A DNA stretch of 9,994 nucleotides. Source: Thiomicrorhabdus sp. (lineage in GTDB: Bacteria > Pseudomonadota > Gammaproteobacteria > Thiomicrospirales > Thiomicrospiraceae). The stretch lies in NCBI GenBank assembly GCA_015488565.1, contig WFNQ01000045.1:1-9994 (forward strand). Reading direction: 5' to 3'. The notes beneath the pieces are model-generated. The model was not told the origin of the DNA. It ran no database searches and saw only the letters and a list, made by a program, of their open reading frames with translations. The translations under genes were made by a program, and so were the position numbers. Below are positions 1 to 5,968 of this stretch, one piece after another (the stretch's first letter is position 1; every line of letters begins with the position of its first letter).

Positions 1-113
1 ACGATTTCCACAATCCCAGCGATCGAAAATGCTAACGCTGTTGCTGTGAGTAAAGCGAATATGTTTCGTTCAAACATATCCTGTATATTTTTTGGTTTTT
101 GATCATCTGACAT
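1..113 (-). CDS. ccoO: cbb3-type cytochrome c oxidase subunit II, N-terminal fragment (partial)
   Basis: Only the first 37 codons are in the window; the gene continues past base 1. The peptide starts MSDDQKPKNIQDMFERNIF and then enters a hydrophobic stretch (about residues 20-37) ending AGIVEI. CcoO is the membrane-anchored monohaem c subunit of cbb3 oxidase, and family members begin with a short polar segment, an E-[KR]-N motif and a membrane anchor ending in G[LI]VEI, which is what is seen here. The haem-binding CXXCH lies beyond the window. A good ribosome site, GAGGAG, sits 9 bases before the ATG at 113. The gene follows ccoN on the same strand after a 77-base gap, the standard ccoNO order, so it is almost certainly cotranscribed with it. 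The identification rests on a short peptide plus position, but the two agree. Confidence 0.88.
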   Translation of the reverse strand, partial: MSDDQKPKNIQDMFERNIFALLTATALAFSIAGIVEI

Positions 114-190
114 GAGTTTGTGCTCCTCAACTCATAAGTTTCAATTTAAGCCACGGAATAACACTCCATGACTTAACTCAAGGTCACTTT

Positions 191-1621
191 TTAAGCAAGT
201 GATTCAACTTTATTAGCCGATCTAGCTTCTGCAGTTCGAATTGTCATCACAATGTTATACAACATGACCACCGCACCTAAGAAGAAGATAAACCCACCAA
301 AAGCACGCATCACATAGTAAGGGTGCATTGCAGAAACCGACTCTGCAAACGTATAAGCAAGTGTTCCATACTCATCATAAGCACGCCACATTAGACCTTG
401 CATAATTCCAGATACCCACATGGCAACAATATAGAATACTGTACCAATCGTTGCTAACCAGAAGTGAACATTAATTAACTGCATCGAGTACATTTCGGTT
501 TTCCAAAGCTTCATCACCATGTGATAAATGGCACCAATCGACACCATTGCAACCCAACCTAACGCACCAGAGTGAACGTGTCCAACTGTCCAATCCGTAT
601 AGTGAGACAAGGCATTTACACTTTTCGCTGCCATCACAGGCCCTTCGAAAGTAGACATAGCATAAAAAGCCAAAGACATAATTAAGAAACGCAAAATATA
701 ATCCGTACGTAATCTATCCCAAGCACCAGAAAGCGTTAACATTCCGTTTAAGGCACCACCCCAAGAAGGAATAATCATTGCAAGAGAGATTACAGCACCA
801 AGAGAACCCGTCCAATCAGGCAAAGCGGTATATTGAAGGTGATGTGCACCCAACCAAACATAACCAAACATTAATGCCCAAAAGTGGATAACCGACAAAC
901 GATAAGAGTAAATAGGACGTTGCGCTTGCTTAGGAACAAAATAATACATAATCGCAAGGAAACCAGCCGTCAAGAAGAAGCCTACCGCATTATGACCCCA
1001 CCACCACTGAATCATGGCACCTTGGACACCACCAAACAACGTGTAAGATTGAAATAGCGAAACTGGAATAGCTAAGCCATTAATAACATATAGATATGTA
1101 ATCGCAATCATCATCCCCAAAAAGAACCAGTTCGACACATAAACATGCGAATGCGTTTCTTTATTACGAGAAGCAATGGTTAAGATAAAGTTAAACGTAT
1201 ATAACGTCCATACCAATGCAATCGCAATGGCGATAGGCCACTCTTGCTCATGATACTCTTTACCTGTTGTCATACCTAAACCAATGGTTGTTACTGTCGC
1301 CAGTAGTCCTATTGTGAACAAAATTGCCGTCCACCAAGCCAAACCATTACTCCACAACCTTACGCCATTTGTACGCTGTACCGTATAAAAAGCTGTTGCC
1401 ATGAGCGTCATACCACCAAATGCAAAGATAACGGTATTCGTATGAATAACACGTAATCGAGCAAAAGTAATTTCCGCAATATCAAAATTTAACGCAGGCC
1501 ATGCTAGTTGAGATGCTGCAAAAGTACCAAAAAAAGTACCTAACACCAAAAAAACTACCGCACCCACTGTTAAATACTTAACTACGCCATCATCATATTG
1601 TGGCTTTGCTGTCGTATCCAT
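191..1621 (-). CDS. ccoN: cbb3-type cytochrome c oxidase subunit I (catalytic)
   Basis: This is the 476-residue catalytic subunit of the high-affinity cbb3 terminal oxidase, which reduces oxygen to water at the inner membrane and pumps protons. All expected haem-copper residues are visible. H60 (RVIHTN) and H350 are the low-spin haem b ligands, and H348 (TVGHVHSG) is the haem b3 ligand. H210 (WWWGHNAVGF) and H260/H261 (LGAHHLQYTALP) bind CuB. Y254 stands where cbb3 enzymes carry the tyrosine cross-linked to a CuB histidine, and E326 (TFEGPVM) is also conserved. These positions are offset by a constant +3 from the Pseudomonas stutzeri numbering as I remember it. About 12 hydrophobic segments span the protein. 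Length is normal for the family (about 475). The ATG at 1621 is preceded by AAGGGGAA at a workable distance. ccoO follows. Regulation by an oxygen-sensing FNR/ANR-type factor is suggested by the box at 1753-1766. Confidence 0.97.
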   Translation of the reverse strand: MDTTAKPQYDDGVVKYLTVGAVVFLVLGTFFGTFAASQLAWPALNFDIAEITFARLRVIHTNTVIFAFGGMTLMATAFYTVQRTNGVRLWSNGLAWWTAILFTIGLLATVTTIGLGMTTGKEYHEQEWPIAIAIALVWTLYTFNFILTIASRNKETHSHVYVSNWFFLGMMIAITYLYVINGLAIPVSLFQSYTLFGGVQGAMIQWWWGHNAVGFFLTAGFLAIMYYFVPKQAQRPIYSYRLSVIHFWALMFGYVWLGAHHLQYTALPDWTGSLGAVISLAMIIPSWGGALNGMLTLSGAWDRLRTDYILRFLIMSLAFYAMSTFEGPVMAAKSVNALSHYTDWTVGHVHSGALGWVAMVSIGAIYHMVMKLWKTEMYSMQLINVHFWLATIGTVFYIVAMWVSGIMQGLMWRAYDEYGTLAYTFAESVSAMHPYYVMRAFGGFIFFLGAVVMLYNIVMTIRTAEARSANKVESLA

Positions 1622-1703
1622 CAGTTGGATTCCCCTTTTAGTCTTAACATATTGTCTTTGTCTATAACTCTTAACTAACCAGACGAAGACTCCTCAATGC
1701 AGA

Positions 1704-1709
1704 ATTATA
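1704..1709 (-). promoter_or_regulatory. Predicted -10 element of the ccoN promoter
   Basis: The minus strand reads TATAAT, a perfect sigma-70 -10 hexamer, at 1709 down to 1704. At 17 or 18 bases further upstream there is only AGAAAA or TAGAAA, so the -35 is very poor, as is common for promoters that need an activator. The predicted start is near 1697, giving a ccoN leader of about 76 bases. The FNR-type box at 1753-1766 would be centred about 62 bases upstream of that start, close to the usual class I activator position. The hexamer is seen directly; its use is inferred. Confidence 0.5.
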
Positions 1710-1752
1710 CATTGCGGACTCATCGTTTTTCTAGCGACAACCCTAAGGAAAC

Positions 1753-1766
1753 TTAATCAATATCAA
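1753..1766 (-). promoter_or_regulatory. FNR/ANR-type binding box upstream of ccoN
   Basis: The minus strand reads TTGAT-ATTG-ATTAA; the FNR consensus is TTGAT-N4-ATCAA, so 9 of 10 defined bases match and the spacer length is right. FNR-family regulators activate cbb3 oxidase genes at low oxygen in many proteobacteria, and the site is upstream of ccoN at about -62 relative to the start predicted from the TATAAT at 1704-1709. It is about 320 bases upstream of hisB, so a role there is unlikely. The match is seen; occupancy and the responsible regulator are inferred. Confidence 0.6.
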
Positions 1767-1775
1767 GAATAAACA

Positions 1776-1786
1776 TCAAGTATTGA
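1776..1786. promoter_or_regulatory. TCAA-N3-TTGA dyad, copy 1
   Basis: TCAAGTATTGA is an 11-base inverted repeat with a 3-base centre. It lies about 21 bases from the centre of the FNR-like box, roughly two helical turns away on the side distal to ccoN. A second copy differing at two central bases lies at 1943-1953. It could be an operator, but I do not recognise a regulator with this pattern, and a chance origin is possible. Confidence 0.25.
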
Positions 1787-1941
1787 AACTTCCTTAACGC
1801 TCTCTTAAGAGCCAATAAACAAGGACTCCTATAAAATAATCTTACGAATTATCCCAGAACTACAGGCCTCCTGCCCACCAAAAAAAACTTATGATCCTTT
1901 CATATTTTACTTATACCCCCACTATTCCCTGAATTTATACC

Positions 1942-1954
1942 CTCAACCATTGAG
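1942..1954. promoter_or_regulatory. TCAA-N3-TTGA dyad, copy 2, overlapping a his promoter candidate
   Basis: CTCAA-CCA-TTGAG is a perfect 13-base inverted repeat whose inner 11 bases match the dyad at 1776-1786 at 9 of 11 positions. Its right half overlaps TTGAGC (1950-1955), a 4/6 -35 candidate that stands 17 bases from TATCAA (1973-1978, 4/6 to TATAAT). A protein bound here would cover that promoter. Copy 1 and copy 2 are centred 167 bases apart, near a whole number of helical turns. Functional assignment is speculative. Confidence 0.25.
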
Positions 1955-1978
1955 CGCTTTATCGTTTAGTTTTATCAA
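1950..1978 (+). promoter_or_regulatory. Candidate his operon promoter (distal)
   Basis: TTGAGC at 1950-1955, a 17-base spacer, and TATCAA at 1973-1978. Each hexamer matches the sigma-70 consensus at 4 of 6 positions. It would give a leader of about 100 bases before the hisB start at 2088. The weaker hexamers make this only a candidate; the proximal alternative at 2028-2057 is about as likely. Confidence 0.25.
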
Positions 1979-2027
1979 CTTAGCCTAACTTTAAAGCAAA
2001 AACCAAATCATGAAAACAACCAAGATT

Positions 2028-2057
2028 CTGTCAAAAAAAAAACTTTTCAGTTATTAT
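2028..2057 (+). promoter_or_regulatory. Candidate his operon promoter (proximal)
   Basis: CTGTCA at 2028-2033 (4/6 to TTGACA), an 18-base spacer and TATTAT at 2052-2057 (5/6 to TATAAT). Transcription would start near 2064, leaving a short leader that still includes the hisB ribosome site AGGAA at 2076-2080. The spacer contains a run of ten A (2033-2042), which would affect promoter strength if its length changed. If this promoter is used, the upstream ATG at 2010 cannot be on the message, which fits the choice of 2088 as the start. Confidence 0.3.
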
Positions 2058-2087
2058 ATTGGCACGATTGAACACAGGAAACCTCTC

Positions 2088-2675
2088 ATGCGCACTGCAA
2101 CCATCGAGCGAAATACGCTTGAAACCCAAATAAACATCGCTGTTAACCTTGACGGAGAAGGCAACGCAACACTCAACACTGGCGTTCCTTTTTTTGAGCA
2201 CATGCTCGATCAAATTGCACGTCATGGCATGATTGACTTAACAATAGAGGCCAATGGTGACACTCATATTGATGATCACCATACGGTAGAAGACGTTGGC
2301 ATTACATTAGGCCAAGCCATCACTCAAGCCGTAGGCGACAAAAAAGGCATTACACGCTATGGACATGCTTACGTTCCCCTTGATGAAGCACTGTCTCGAG
2401 TGGTCATTGACCTATCCGGTCGCCCCGGACTCGTGTTTAACGCCGACTTTACCCGAGAAAAAATTGGTCACTTCGAAACAGAATTAGTCTTTGAATTTTT
2501 TCAAGGCTTTGTCAATCACGCCAACGCCACCGTACACATTGACTGCTTAAGAGGCCATAACGCACACCATCAAGCCGAAACCATCTTTAAAGCCTTTGGC
2601 CGTGCACTTCGCATGGCGCTCAGCCAAGACGAGCGAATGGCGGGAAAAATGCCTTCAACCAAAGGAAGCCTTTAA
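2088..2675 (+). CDS. hisB: Imidazoleglycerol-phosphate dehydratase
   Basis: This enzyme dehydrates imidazole glycerol phosphate to imidazole acetol phosphate in histidine synthesis, in the cytoplasm. From the ATG at 2088 the protein has 195 residues, the usual size of a stand-alone dehydratase; it lacks the phosphatase domain fused in E. coli HisB. The two metal-binding His-rich motifs are present: HHTVED at residues 64-69 and HNAHHQAE at 157-164, together with H38 and H46, the GRPG turn at 111-114, and the conserved C-terminus PSTKGSL. I chose 2088 because MRTATIERNT is the typical N-terminus and AGGAA lies 7 bases before it; the in-frame ATG at 2010 would add 26 residues with no counterpart in the family. 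It is the first gene of the his cluster, 2 bases before hisH. Confidence 0.96.
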   Translation: MRTATIERNTLETQINIAVNLDGEGNATLNTGVPFFEHMLDQIARHGMIDLTIEANGDTHIDDHHTVEDVGITLGQAITQAVGDKKGITRYGHAYVPLDEALSRVVIDLSGRPGLVFNADFTREKIGHFETELVFEFFQGFVNHANATVHIDCLRGHNAHHQAETIFKAFGRALRMALSQDERMAGKMPSTKGSL

Positions 2676-2677
2676 AA

Positions 2678-3316
2678 ATGGATCAAAAATTGGTTGCCGT
2701 TATTGACTACGGCATGGGCAACCTTCGTTCGGTTGCCAAAGCAGCAGAACATGTTGCCCCTAATAACACCCGCATTATCGTCACCCATGACCCTAAAGTC
2801 ATTGAATCCGCAGATGCCATTATATTCCCTGGACAAGGTGCCGCCAAAGCGTGCATGAATGCACTACAGGAAACAGGCATGATTCACCCCATTCAACATG
2901 CCGTACAAGAAAAACCTTTTTTAGGCATCTGCATGGGACTGCAAGTACTCATGTCCCACAGCGATGAAAACAGTGGCACGCCTTGTTTAGACATCATTTC
3001 AGGTAACGTCAAACACTTTGAACTCGAAAAAGCATTTCCTGAGCTAAAAGTGCCGCACATGGGGTGGAATCAGATTCACCAAACTCAAGAACATGCGCTA
3101 TGGCATAACATCCCTCAAGACAGTCGATTTTACTTTGTTCACAGCTACTATGTTCAACCCAAAAAAGAGACCTTTATTGCCGCCACCACCACGCATGGAA
3201 CCTCTTTTCCTTCCGCCTTAAGCCATAAAAATCTTTTTGCCATTCAAGCACATCCAGAAAAAAGTGCTGAACACGGCCTACAATTATTCCAAAACTTTTT
3301 ACAATGGAACGGATAA
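2678..3316 (+). CDS. hisH: Imidazole glycerol phosphate synthase, glutaminase subunit
   Basis: HisH hydrolyses glutamine and channels ammonia to HisF, with which it forms the heterodimeric imidazole glycerol phosphate synthase. It is a class I glutamine amidotransferase of 212 residues. The triad is complete: C85 in GICMGLQ, H192 and E194 in AHPEKS. The PGQGA oxyanion loop is at residues 51-55 and the HMGWNQ segment at 127-132, both family hallmarks. The N-terminus VIDYGMGNLRSV is also typical. The start is 2 bases after hisB stops, and AAAGGAAG at the end of hisB serves as the ribosome site, so translation is probably coupled. The HisF partner is encoded two genes downstream. Confidence 0.97.
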   Translation: MDQKLVAVIDYGMGNLRSVAKAAEHVAPNNTRIIVTHDPKVIESADAIIFPGQGAAKACMNALQETGMIHPIQHAVQEKPFLGICMGLQVLMSHSDENSGTPCLDIISGNVKHFELEKAFPELKVPHMGWNQIHQTQEHALWHNIPQDSRFYFVHSYYVQPKKETFIAATTTHGTSFPSALSHKNLFAIQAHPEKSAEHGLQLFQNFLQWNG

Positions 3317-3358
3317 TAACCGTTCAAAACAAGACCGAAATTTAAAAGGCAACTAACA

Positions 3359-4117
3359 ATGTTATTAATTCCCGCAATTGATTTAAAAGATGGTGAATGC
3401 GTTCGCTTAAGACAAGGCATTATGGAAGGGGCAACCGTTTTCTCTGGCGATATTGTTGCCATGGCTGAAAAATGGGTTACTCAAGGCGCACGTCGCTTAC
3501 ACATGGTCGATTTAAACGGTGCATTTGAAGGCAAGCCGGTAAACAGCAGCGCGGTTTACCAAGTACGAGAAGCCTACCCAGAGCTTCCTATTCAAATTGG
3601 CGGTGGTATTCGCGACCTAAAAACCATAGAAGCCTATCTAAAGGCAGGGGTAAGCTACTGCATCATCGGCACTCAAGCCGTCCATACCCCTGAGTTTGTC
3701 GCCGAAGCCTGTAAAGCATTTCCTGGCCACATCATGGTTGGGCTGGATGCCAAAGAAGGCATGGTGGCGATTAATGGCTGGGCAGACGTCACCAATCATG
3801 AAGTCACCGAGCTTGGTAAACAATTTGAAGACGATGGCGTCGAAGCGATTATTTATACCGACATCGGTCGTGATGGCATGATGAAAGGGGTCAACATTGA
3901 AGCAACTCAAGCCCTTGCAAAAGCATTATCCATCCCCATTATAGCCTCAGGTGGCATCACCAACTTAGAAGACATTACCGCACTGTCTAAAATTGAGGCC
4001 GATGGGGTGACTGGTGCCATTACTGGGCGTGCCATTTACGAAGGAACATTAAACTTCAAAGAGGGACAAGCACTTTCAGATACACTTTCTCCCTTTAAAC
4101 ACCAGGAAAACGCATGA
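3359..4117 (+). CDS. hisA: Phosphoribosylformimino-AICAR-phosphate isomerase (ProFAR isomerase)
   Basis: HisA catalyses the Amadori rearrangement of ProFAR to PRFAR, the substrate of HisF-HisH. The 252-residue protein is a (beta/alpha)8 barrel. The two catalytic aspartates are visible: D8 in IPAIDLKDG and D130 in VGLDAKEG. Phosphate-binding segments IGGGIR (80-85) and the DIGRDGM loop (168-174) are also present, as is the later ASGGI motif. It shares fold and motif layout with HisF, reflecting the known ancient duplication. It starts 42 bases after hisH, the longest gap in the his cluster; that gap holds only a weak AAAGG ribosome site and no convincing promoter. The last 4 bases overlap hisF (ATGA). 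Confidence 0.97.
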   Translation: MLLIPAIDLKDGECVRLRQGIMEGATVFSGDIVAMAEKWVTQGARRLHMVDLNGAFEGKPVNSSAVYQVREAYPELPIQIGGGIRDLKTIEAYLKAGVSYCIIGTQAVHTPEFVAEACKAFPGHIMVGLDAKEGMVAINGWADVTNHEVTELGKQFEDDGVEAIIYTDIGRDGMMKGVNIEATQALAKALSIPIIASGGITNLEDITALSKIEADGVTGAITGRAIYEGTLNFKEGQALSDTLSPFKHQENA

Positions 4118-4887
4118 GCTTAGCAAAACGCATCATCCCTTGCTTAGACGTTGACAACGGCCGAGTTGTCAAAGGCGTACAGTTCGTCAATATTCGGGAT
4201 GCCGGCAATCCTGTAGAAGTTGCAAAACGCTATGACGAACAAGGCGCTGACGAAATCACCTTTTTAGATATCACCGCAACAGCACACGACCGAAACACCA
4301 CCGTACACATGGTTGAAGAAGTCGCCAGCCAAGTATTTATTCCACTCACCGTAGGTGGTGGAATCCGTACCGTTGAAGACATTCGAACCATGTTAAATGC
4401 GGGTGCAGACAAAGTGGCCATCAACTCCGCGGCCATCTTTAACCCTGGCTTTGTTCAAGAAGCCTGTGATGCCTTTGGCTCTCAATGCATTGTCGTTGCC
4501 ATTGATGCAAAAAAAGTCAGTCCCGAAGGAGAAGCCAATCAATGGGAAATTTTCACCCATGGCGGTCGCAAAGAAACGGGCATTGATGCCATTGAGTGGG
4601 CTAAAAAAATGGAATCTTTAGGCGCAGGCGAAATCTTACTCACCAGCATGGATCGAGATGGGACAAAAAGTGGCTTTGACCTAGAGCTGACAAGAGCCAT
4701 CTCCGACAGCATTCAAATCCCCGTAATCGCATCGGGCGGCGTAGGTGAGCTGGACCACCTCTGCGAAGGCATCTTAGAGGGTCATGCCGAAGCCGTACTC
4801 GCCGCCAGCATTTTCCACTTTGGACAGCACACCGTACAAGAAGCAAAACAAGCCATGCAAGCAAAAGGCATTGAGGTTCGATTATGA
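4114..4887 (+). CDS. hisF: Imidazole glycerol phosphate synthase, cyclase subunit
   Basis: HisF uses ammonia from HisH to turn PRFAR into imidazole glycerol phosphate and AICAR. The 257-residue (beta/alpha)8 barrel has the catalytic aspartates D12 (CLDVDNGRVVKG) and D131 (VAIDAKK), corresponding to D11 and D130 of the Thermotoga enzyme. GGGIRTVEDI at 81-90, TSMDRDGTKSGFD and ASGGVGE supply the phosphate-binding loops. The start ATG overlaps the hisA stop by 4 bases and its own stop overlaps hisE by 4 bases, so translational coupling across all three is expected. hisI, often the next gene, is not present. Confidence 0.97.
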   Translation: MSLAKRIIPCLDVDNGRVVKGVQFVNIRDAGNPVEVAKRYDEQGADEITFLDITATAHDRNTTVHMVEEVASQVFIPLTVGGGIRTVEDIRTMLNAGADKVAINSAAIFNPGFVQEACDAFGSQCIVVAIDAKKVSPEGEANQWEIFTHGGRKETGIDAIEWAKKMESLGAGEILLTSMDRDGTKSGFDLELTRAISDSIQIPVIASGGVGELDHLCEGILEGHAEAVLAASIFHFGQHTVQEAKQAMQAKGIEVRL

Positions 4888-5228
4888 GCGATAAAGACAT
4901 ACTAAAACAACTCGATCTCATTTTAGAATCGAGAAAATCCGAACAACCCGATAGCTCTTATGTGGCCAGCCTATATCATAAAGGGCTTGAGAAAATACTC
5001 AAAAAAGTGAGTGAAGAGAGCGCTGAAACCATTATGGCCGCTAAAGACTTAGAGCACCATAACACCTCAGAAAACAAAGAACATCTCGTCTACGAAATTG
5101 CCGACTTATGGTTTCATACCATGGTATTATTGGCATCACAAAATCTTTCGAGCGAAGACGTTACCAACGAATTGCAACGTCGCTTTGGACTCTCTGGACA
5201 TGATGAAAAAGCCAGCCGACCATCCTAA
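4884..5228 (+). CDS. hisE: Phosphoribosyl-ATP pyrophosphatase
   Basis: HisE removes pyrophosphate from phosphoribosyl-ATP, the second step of histidine synthesis. The 114-residue protein is an all-alpha MazG-type pyrophosphohydrolase. The metal-binding pattern is seen as E44, E45 and E48 (SEESAET) and E71/D74 (YEIADLWFH). It is a stand-alone HisE, not a HisI-HisE fusion: no phosphoribosyl-AMP cyclohydrolase domain precedes it and it starts inside the end of hisF. The ATGA overlap implies coupling to hisF. A 34-base gap with no terminator leads to the HIT gene. Confidence 0.95.
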   Translation: MSDKDILKQLDLILESRKSEQPDSSYVASLYHKGLEKILKKVSEESAETIMAAKDLEHHNTSENKEHLVYEIADLWFHTMVLLASQNLSSEDVTNELQRRFGLSGHDEKASRPS

Positions 5229-5262
5229 GTTATCTCGTATTACGTGAAAAAGGGCCTTAGCC

Positions 5263-5595
5263 ATGACAGAAGAAAAAACACTGTTTAGCAAAATCATTGA
5301 TAAAGAAATACCCACTGAATTTGTTTACGAAGATGATAAGTGCATCGTGATTAATGACATTCACCCTAAAGCACCTGTGCATTTACTGATTATCCCTAAA
5401 AAACCCATTCCAACCCTATTTGATCTCACGCCTGAAGATAAAGATTGCATGGGACACATGATGTTACTGCTCCCTCAACTCGCGCAAGCACAAGGGTTGG
5501 ATGGCTTTAAAACTCAAATCAATACGGGCGAGTCAGGGGGGCAAGAAATTTTTCACCTTCATATCCACTTATTAGGAAACAAACCCGCTAAATAA
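5263..5595 (+). CDS. hinT: Histidine triad (HIT) nucleotide-binding protein, HinT-like
   Basis: HinT-type proteins are small cytoplasmic dimers that hydrolyse purine nucleoside phosphoramidates and adenylates; their physiological role is not settled. The protein has 110 residues, normal for the family. The triad HLHIHLL is at residues 98-104, with H100 as the expected nucleophile. Other family marks are the FSKIIDKEIPTEFVYED start, the DIHPKAPVHLLIIPKK strand region (32-47) and the serine-containing GESGGQEIFH loop. AGGG lies 8 bases before the ATG. Its place between hisE and tatA is a common proteobacterial arrangement and probably reflects operon history more than a shared pathway. The symbol follows E. 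coli usage; orthology cannot be proven here. Confidence 0.93.
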   Translation: MTEEKTLFSKIIDKEIPTEFVYEDDKCIVINDIHPKAPVHLLIIPKKPIPTLFDLTPEDKDCMGHMMLLLPQLAQAQGLDGFKTQINTGESGGQEIFHLHIHLLGNKPAK

Positions 5596-5611
5596 CGTTC
5601 TTTAGTTATGG

Positions 5612-5620
5612 TGGTATGAT
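5612..5620 (+). promoter_or_regulatory. Candidate extended -10 promoter for the tat genes
   Basis: TGG-TATGAT matches the extended -10 pattern TGn-TATAAT with one mismatch in the hexamer. No good -35 is seen 16-18 bases upstream, which extended -10 promoters tolerate. The start would be near 5627, leaving a tatA leader of about 56 bases that includes the dyad at 5644-5659. The HIT-tatA gap of 87 bases is one of the longest on the plus strand, which makes an internal promoter plausible; use is not shown. Confidence 0.35.
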
Positions 5621-5643
5621 TTAACATCTCGCGATAAAAACCC

Positions 5644-5659
5644 AACGTAAAACTACGTT
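5644..5659 (+). promoter_or_regulatory. Inverted repeat in the tatA leader
   Basis: AACGTA-AAAC-TACGTT is a perfect 6-base inverted repeat around a 4-base centre. It is followed by an A-rich stretch and not by T residues, so it is not an intrinsic terminator for the upstream genes. It lies 24-39 bases before the tatA start and downstream of the candidate promoter, where it could be an operator or an mRNA leader hairpin. The structure is seen; function is unknown. Confidence 0.35.
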
Positions 5660-5682
5660 AATTTAAAAAAATGGAGACCCTA

Positions 5683-5925
5683 ATGGGCATTAGTATTTGG
5701 CAGTTACTTATTATTCTTGCAATCGTTCTTGTTCTTTTTGGCGCAAAACGCCTTAAAAATGTTGGTGGTGACTTAGGCAGTGCCATCAAAGGCTTTAAAA
5801 AAGCCGTGAAAGAGGAAGACGATAAAAAAGAAGACAACACACAAACGCTAGAAAAAAAAGACGGTGAAAATGTTTTTGATGTGGCGGCAGAAAATAAAAC
5901 CGACAGCAAAAAAGACAAAGCATAA
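5683..5925 (+). CDS. tatA: Twin-arginine translocase pore-forming subunit TatA
   Basis: TatA assembles around substrate-loaded TatBC and allows folded twin-arginine proteins across the inner membrane. From the ATG at 5683 it has 80 residues: a short periplasmic N-terminus, one membrane helix (about 5-19), the F19-G20 hinge, an amphipathic helix (about 22-43, including G33 and F38), then a charged, K/D/E-rich tail. This matches the family in order and size. The start was chosen because MGISIWQLL is the typical N-terminus and GGAG lies 6 bases upstream; an ATG at 5671 would overlap that ribosome site and add only METL. tatB follows after 43 bases that hold a hairpin, which may favour higher TatA output. 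Confidence 0.96.
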   Translation: MGISIWQLLIILAIVLVLFGAKRLKNVGGDLGSAIKGFKKAVKEEDDKKEDNTQTLEKKDGENVFDVAAENKTDSKKDKA

Positions 5926-5927
5926 AC

Positions 5928-5944
5928 AGTGGTATATACCCACT
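5928..5944 (+). terminator. Hairpin between tatA and tatB, possible weak attenuator
   Basis: AGTGG-TATATAC-CCACT forms a 5-bp stem with a 7-base loop, beginning two bases after the tatA stop and followed by ATTTTG. The inner GGTATATACC is itself a perfect palindrome. The stem is short and the T run only four long, so it is at most a leaky terminator or a 3' end stabiliser for a tatA message. TatA is normally made in large excess over TatB, so such an element would make sense, but this is inference. Confidence 0.3.
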
Positions 5945-5968
5945 ATTTTGCTCACAAGGCTTATGTAA

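Larger units (their letters stand above)
1622..2087. other. Divergent intergenic control region between ccoN and hisB
   Basis: This stretch of about 466 bases separates two divergent operons and carries no supportable gene. It is AT-rich with C-rich patches on the plus strand. Contents seen: a TATAAT and an FNR-like box reading toward ccoN; two copies of a TCAA-N3-TTGA dyad (1776-1786, 1943-1953); a perfect 10-base palindrome CTCTTAAGAG at 1802-1811 that can extend by a GC-paired edge into a small hairpin; an A8 run near 1880-1887 and an A10 run at 2033-2042; and two weak candidate promoters reading toward hisB. An ATG at 2010 is in frame with hisB, but the 26 extra residues it would add (Lys-rich, no family counterpart) look like untranslated leader. 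I see no convincing terminator. Confidence 0.7.

Noticed and set aside
1802..1811. CTCTTAAGAG palindrome as a terminator or operator
   Set aside because: Perfect but short, with no T run and no second copy; kept only as a note in the intergenic entry.
2010..2087. In-frame upstream ATG for hisB adding 26 residues
   Set aside because: The added stretch is Lys-rich with no family counterpart and has no ribosome site; the ATG at 2088 has AGGAA 7 bases upstream and gives the standard N-terminus and 195-residue length.
4640..4921. Antisense open frame across the hisF/hisE junction
   Set aside because: Arg/Leu/Cys-rich translation typical of an antisense shadow; hisF and hisE on the other strand carry all catalytic motifs.
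5229..5262. Possible terminator between hisE and the HIT gene
   Set aside because: No stem of useful length and no T run; the AAGGG is best read as the HIT ribosome site.
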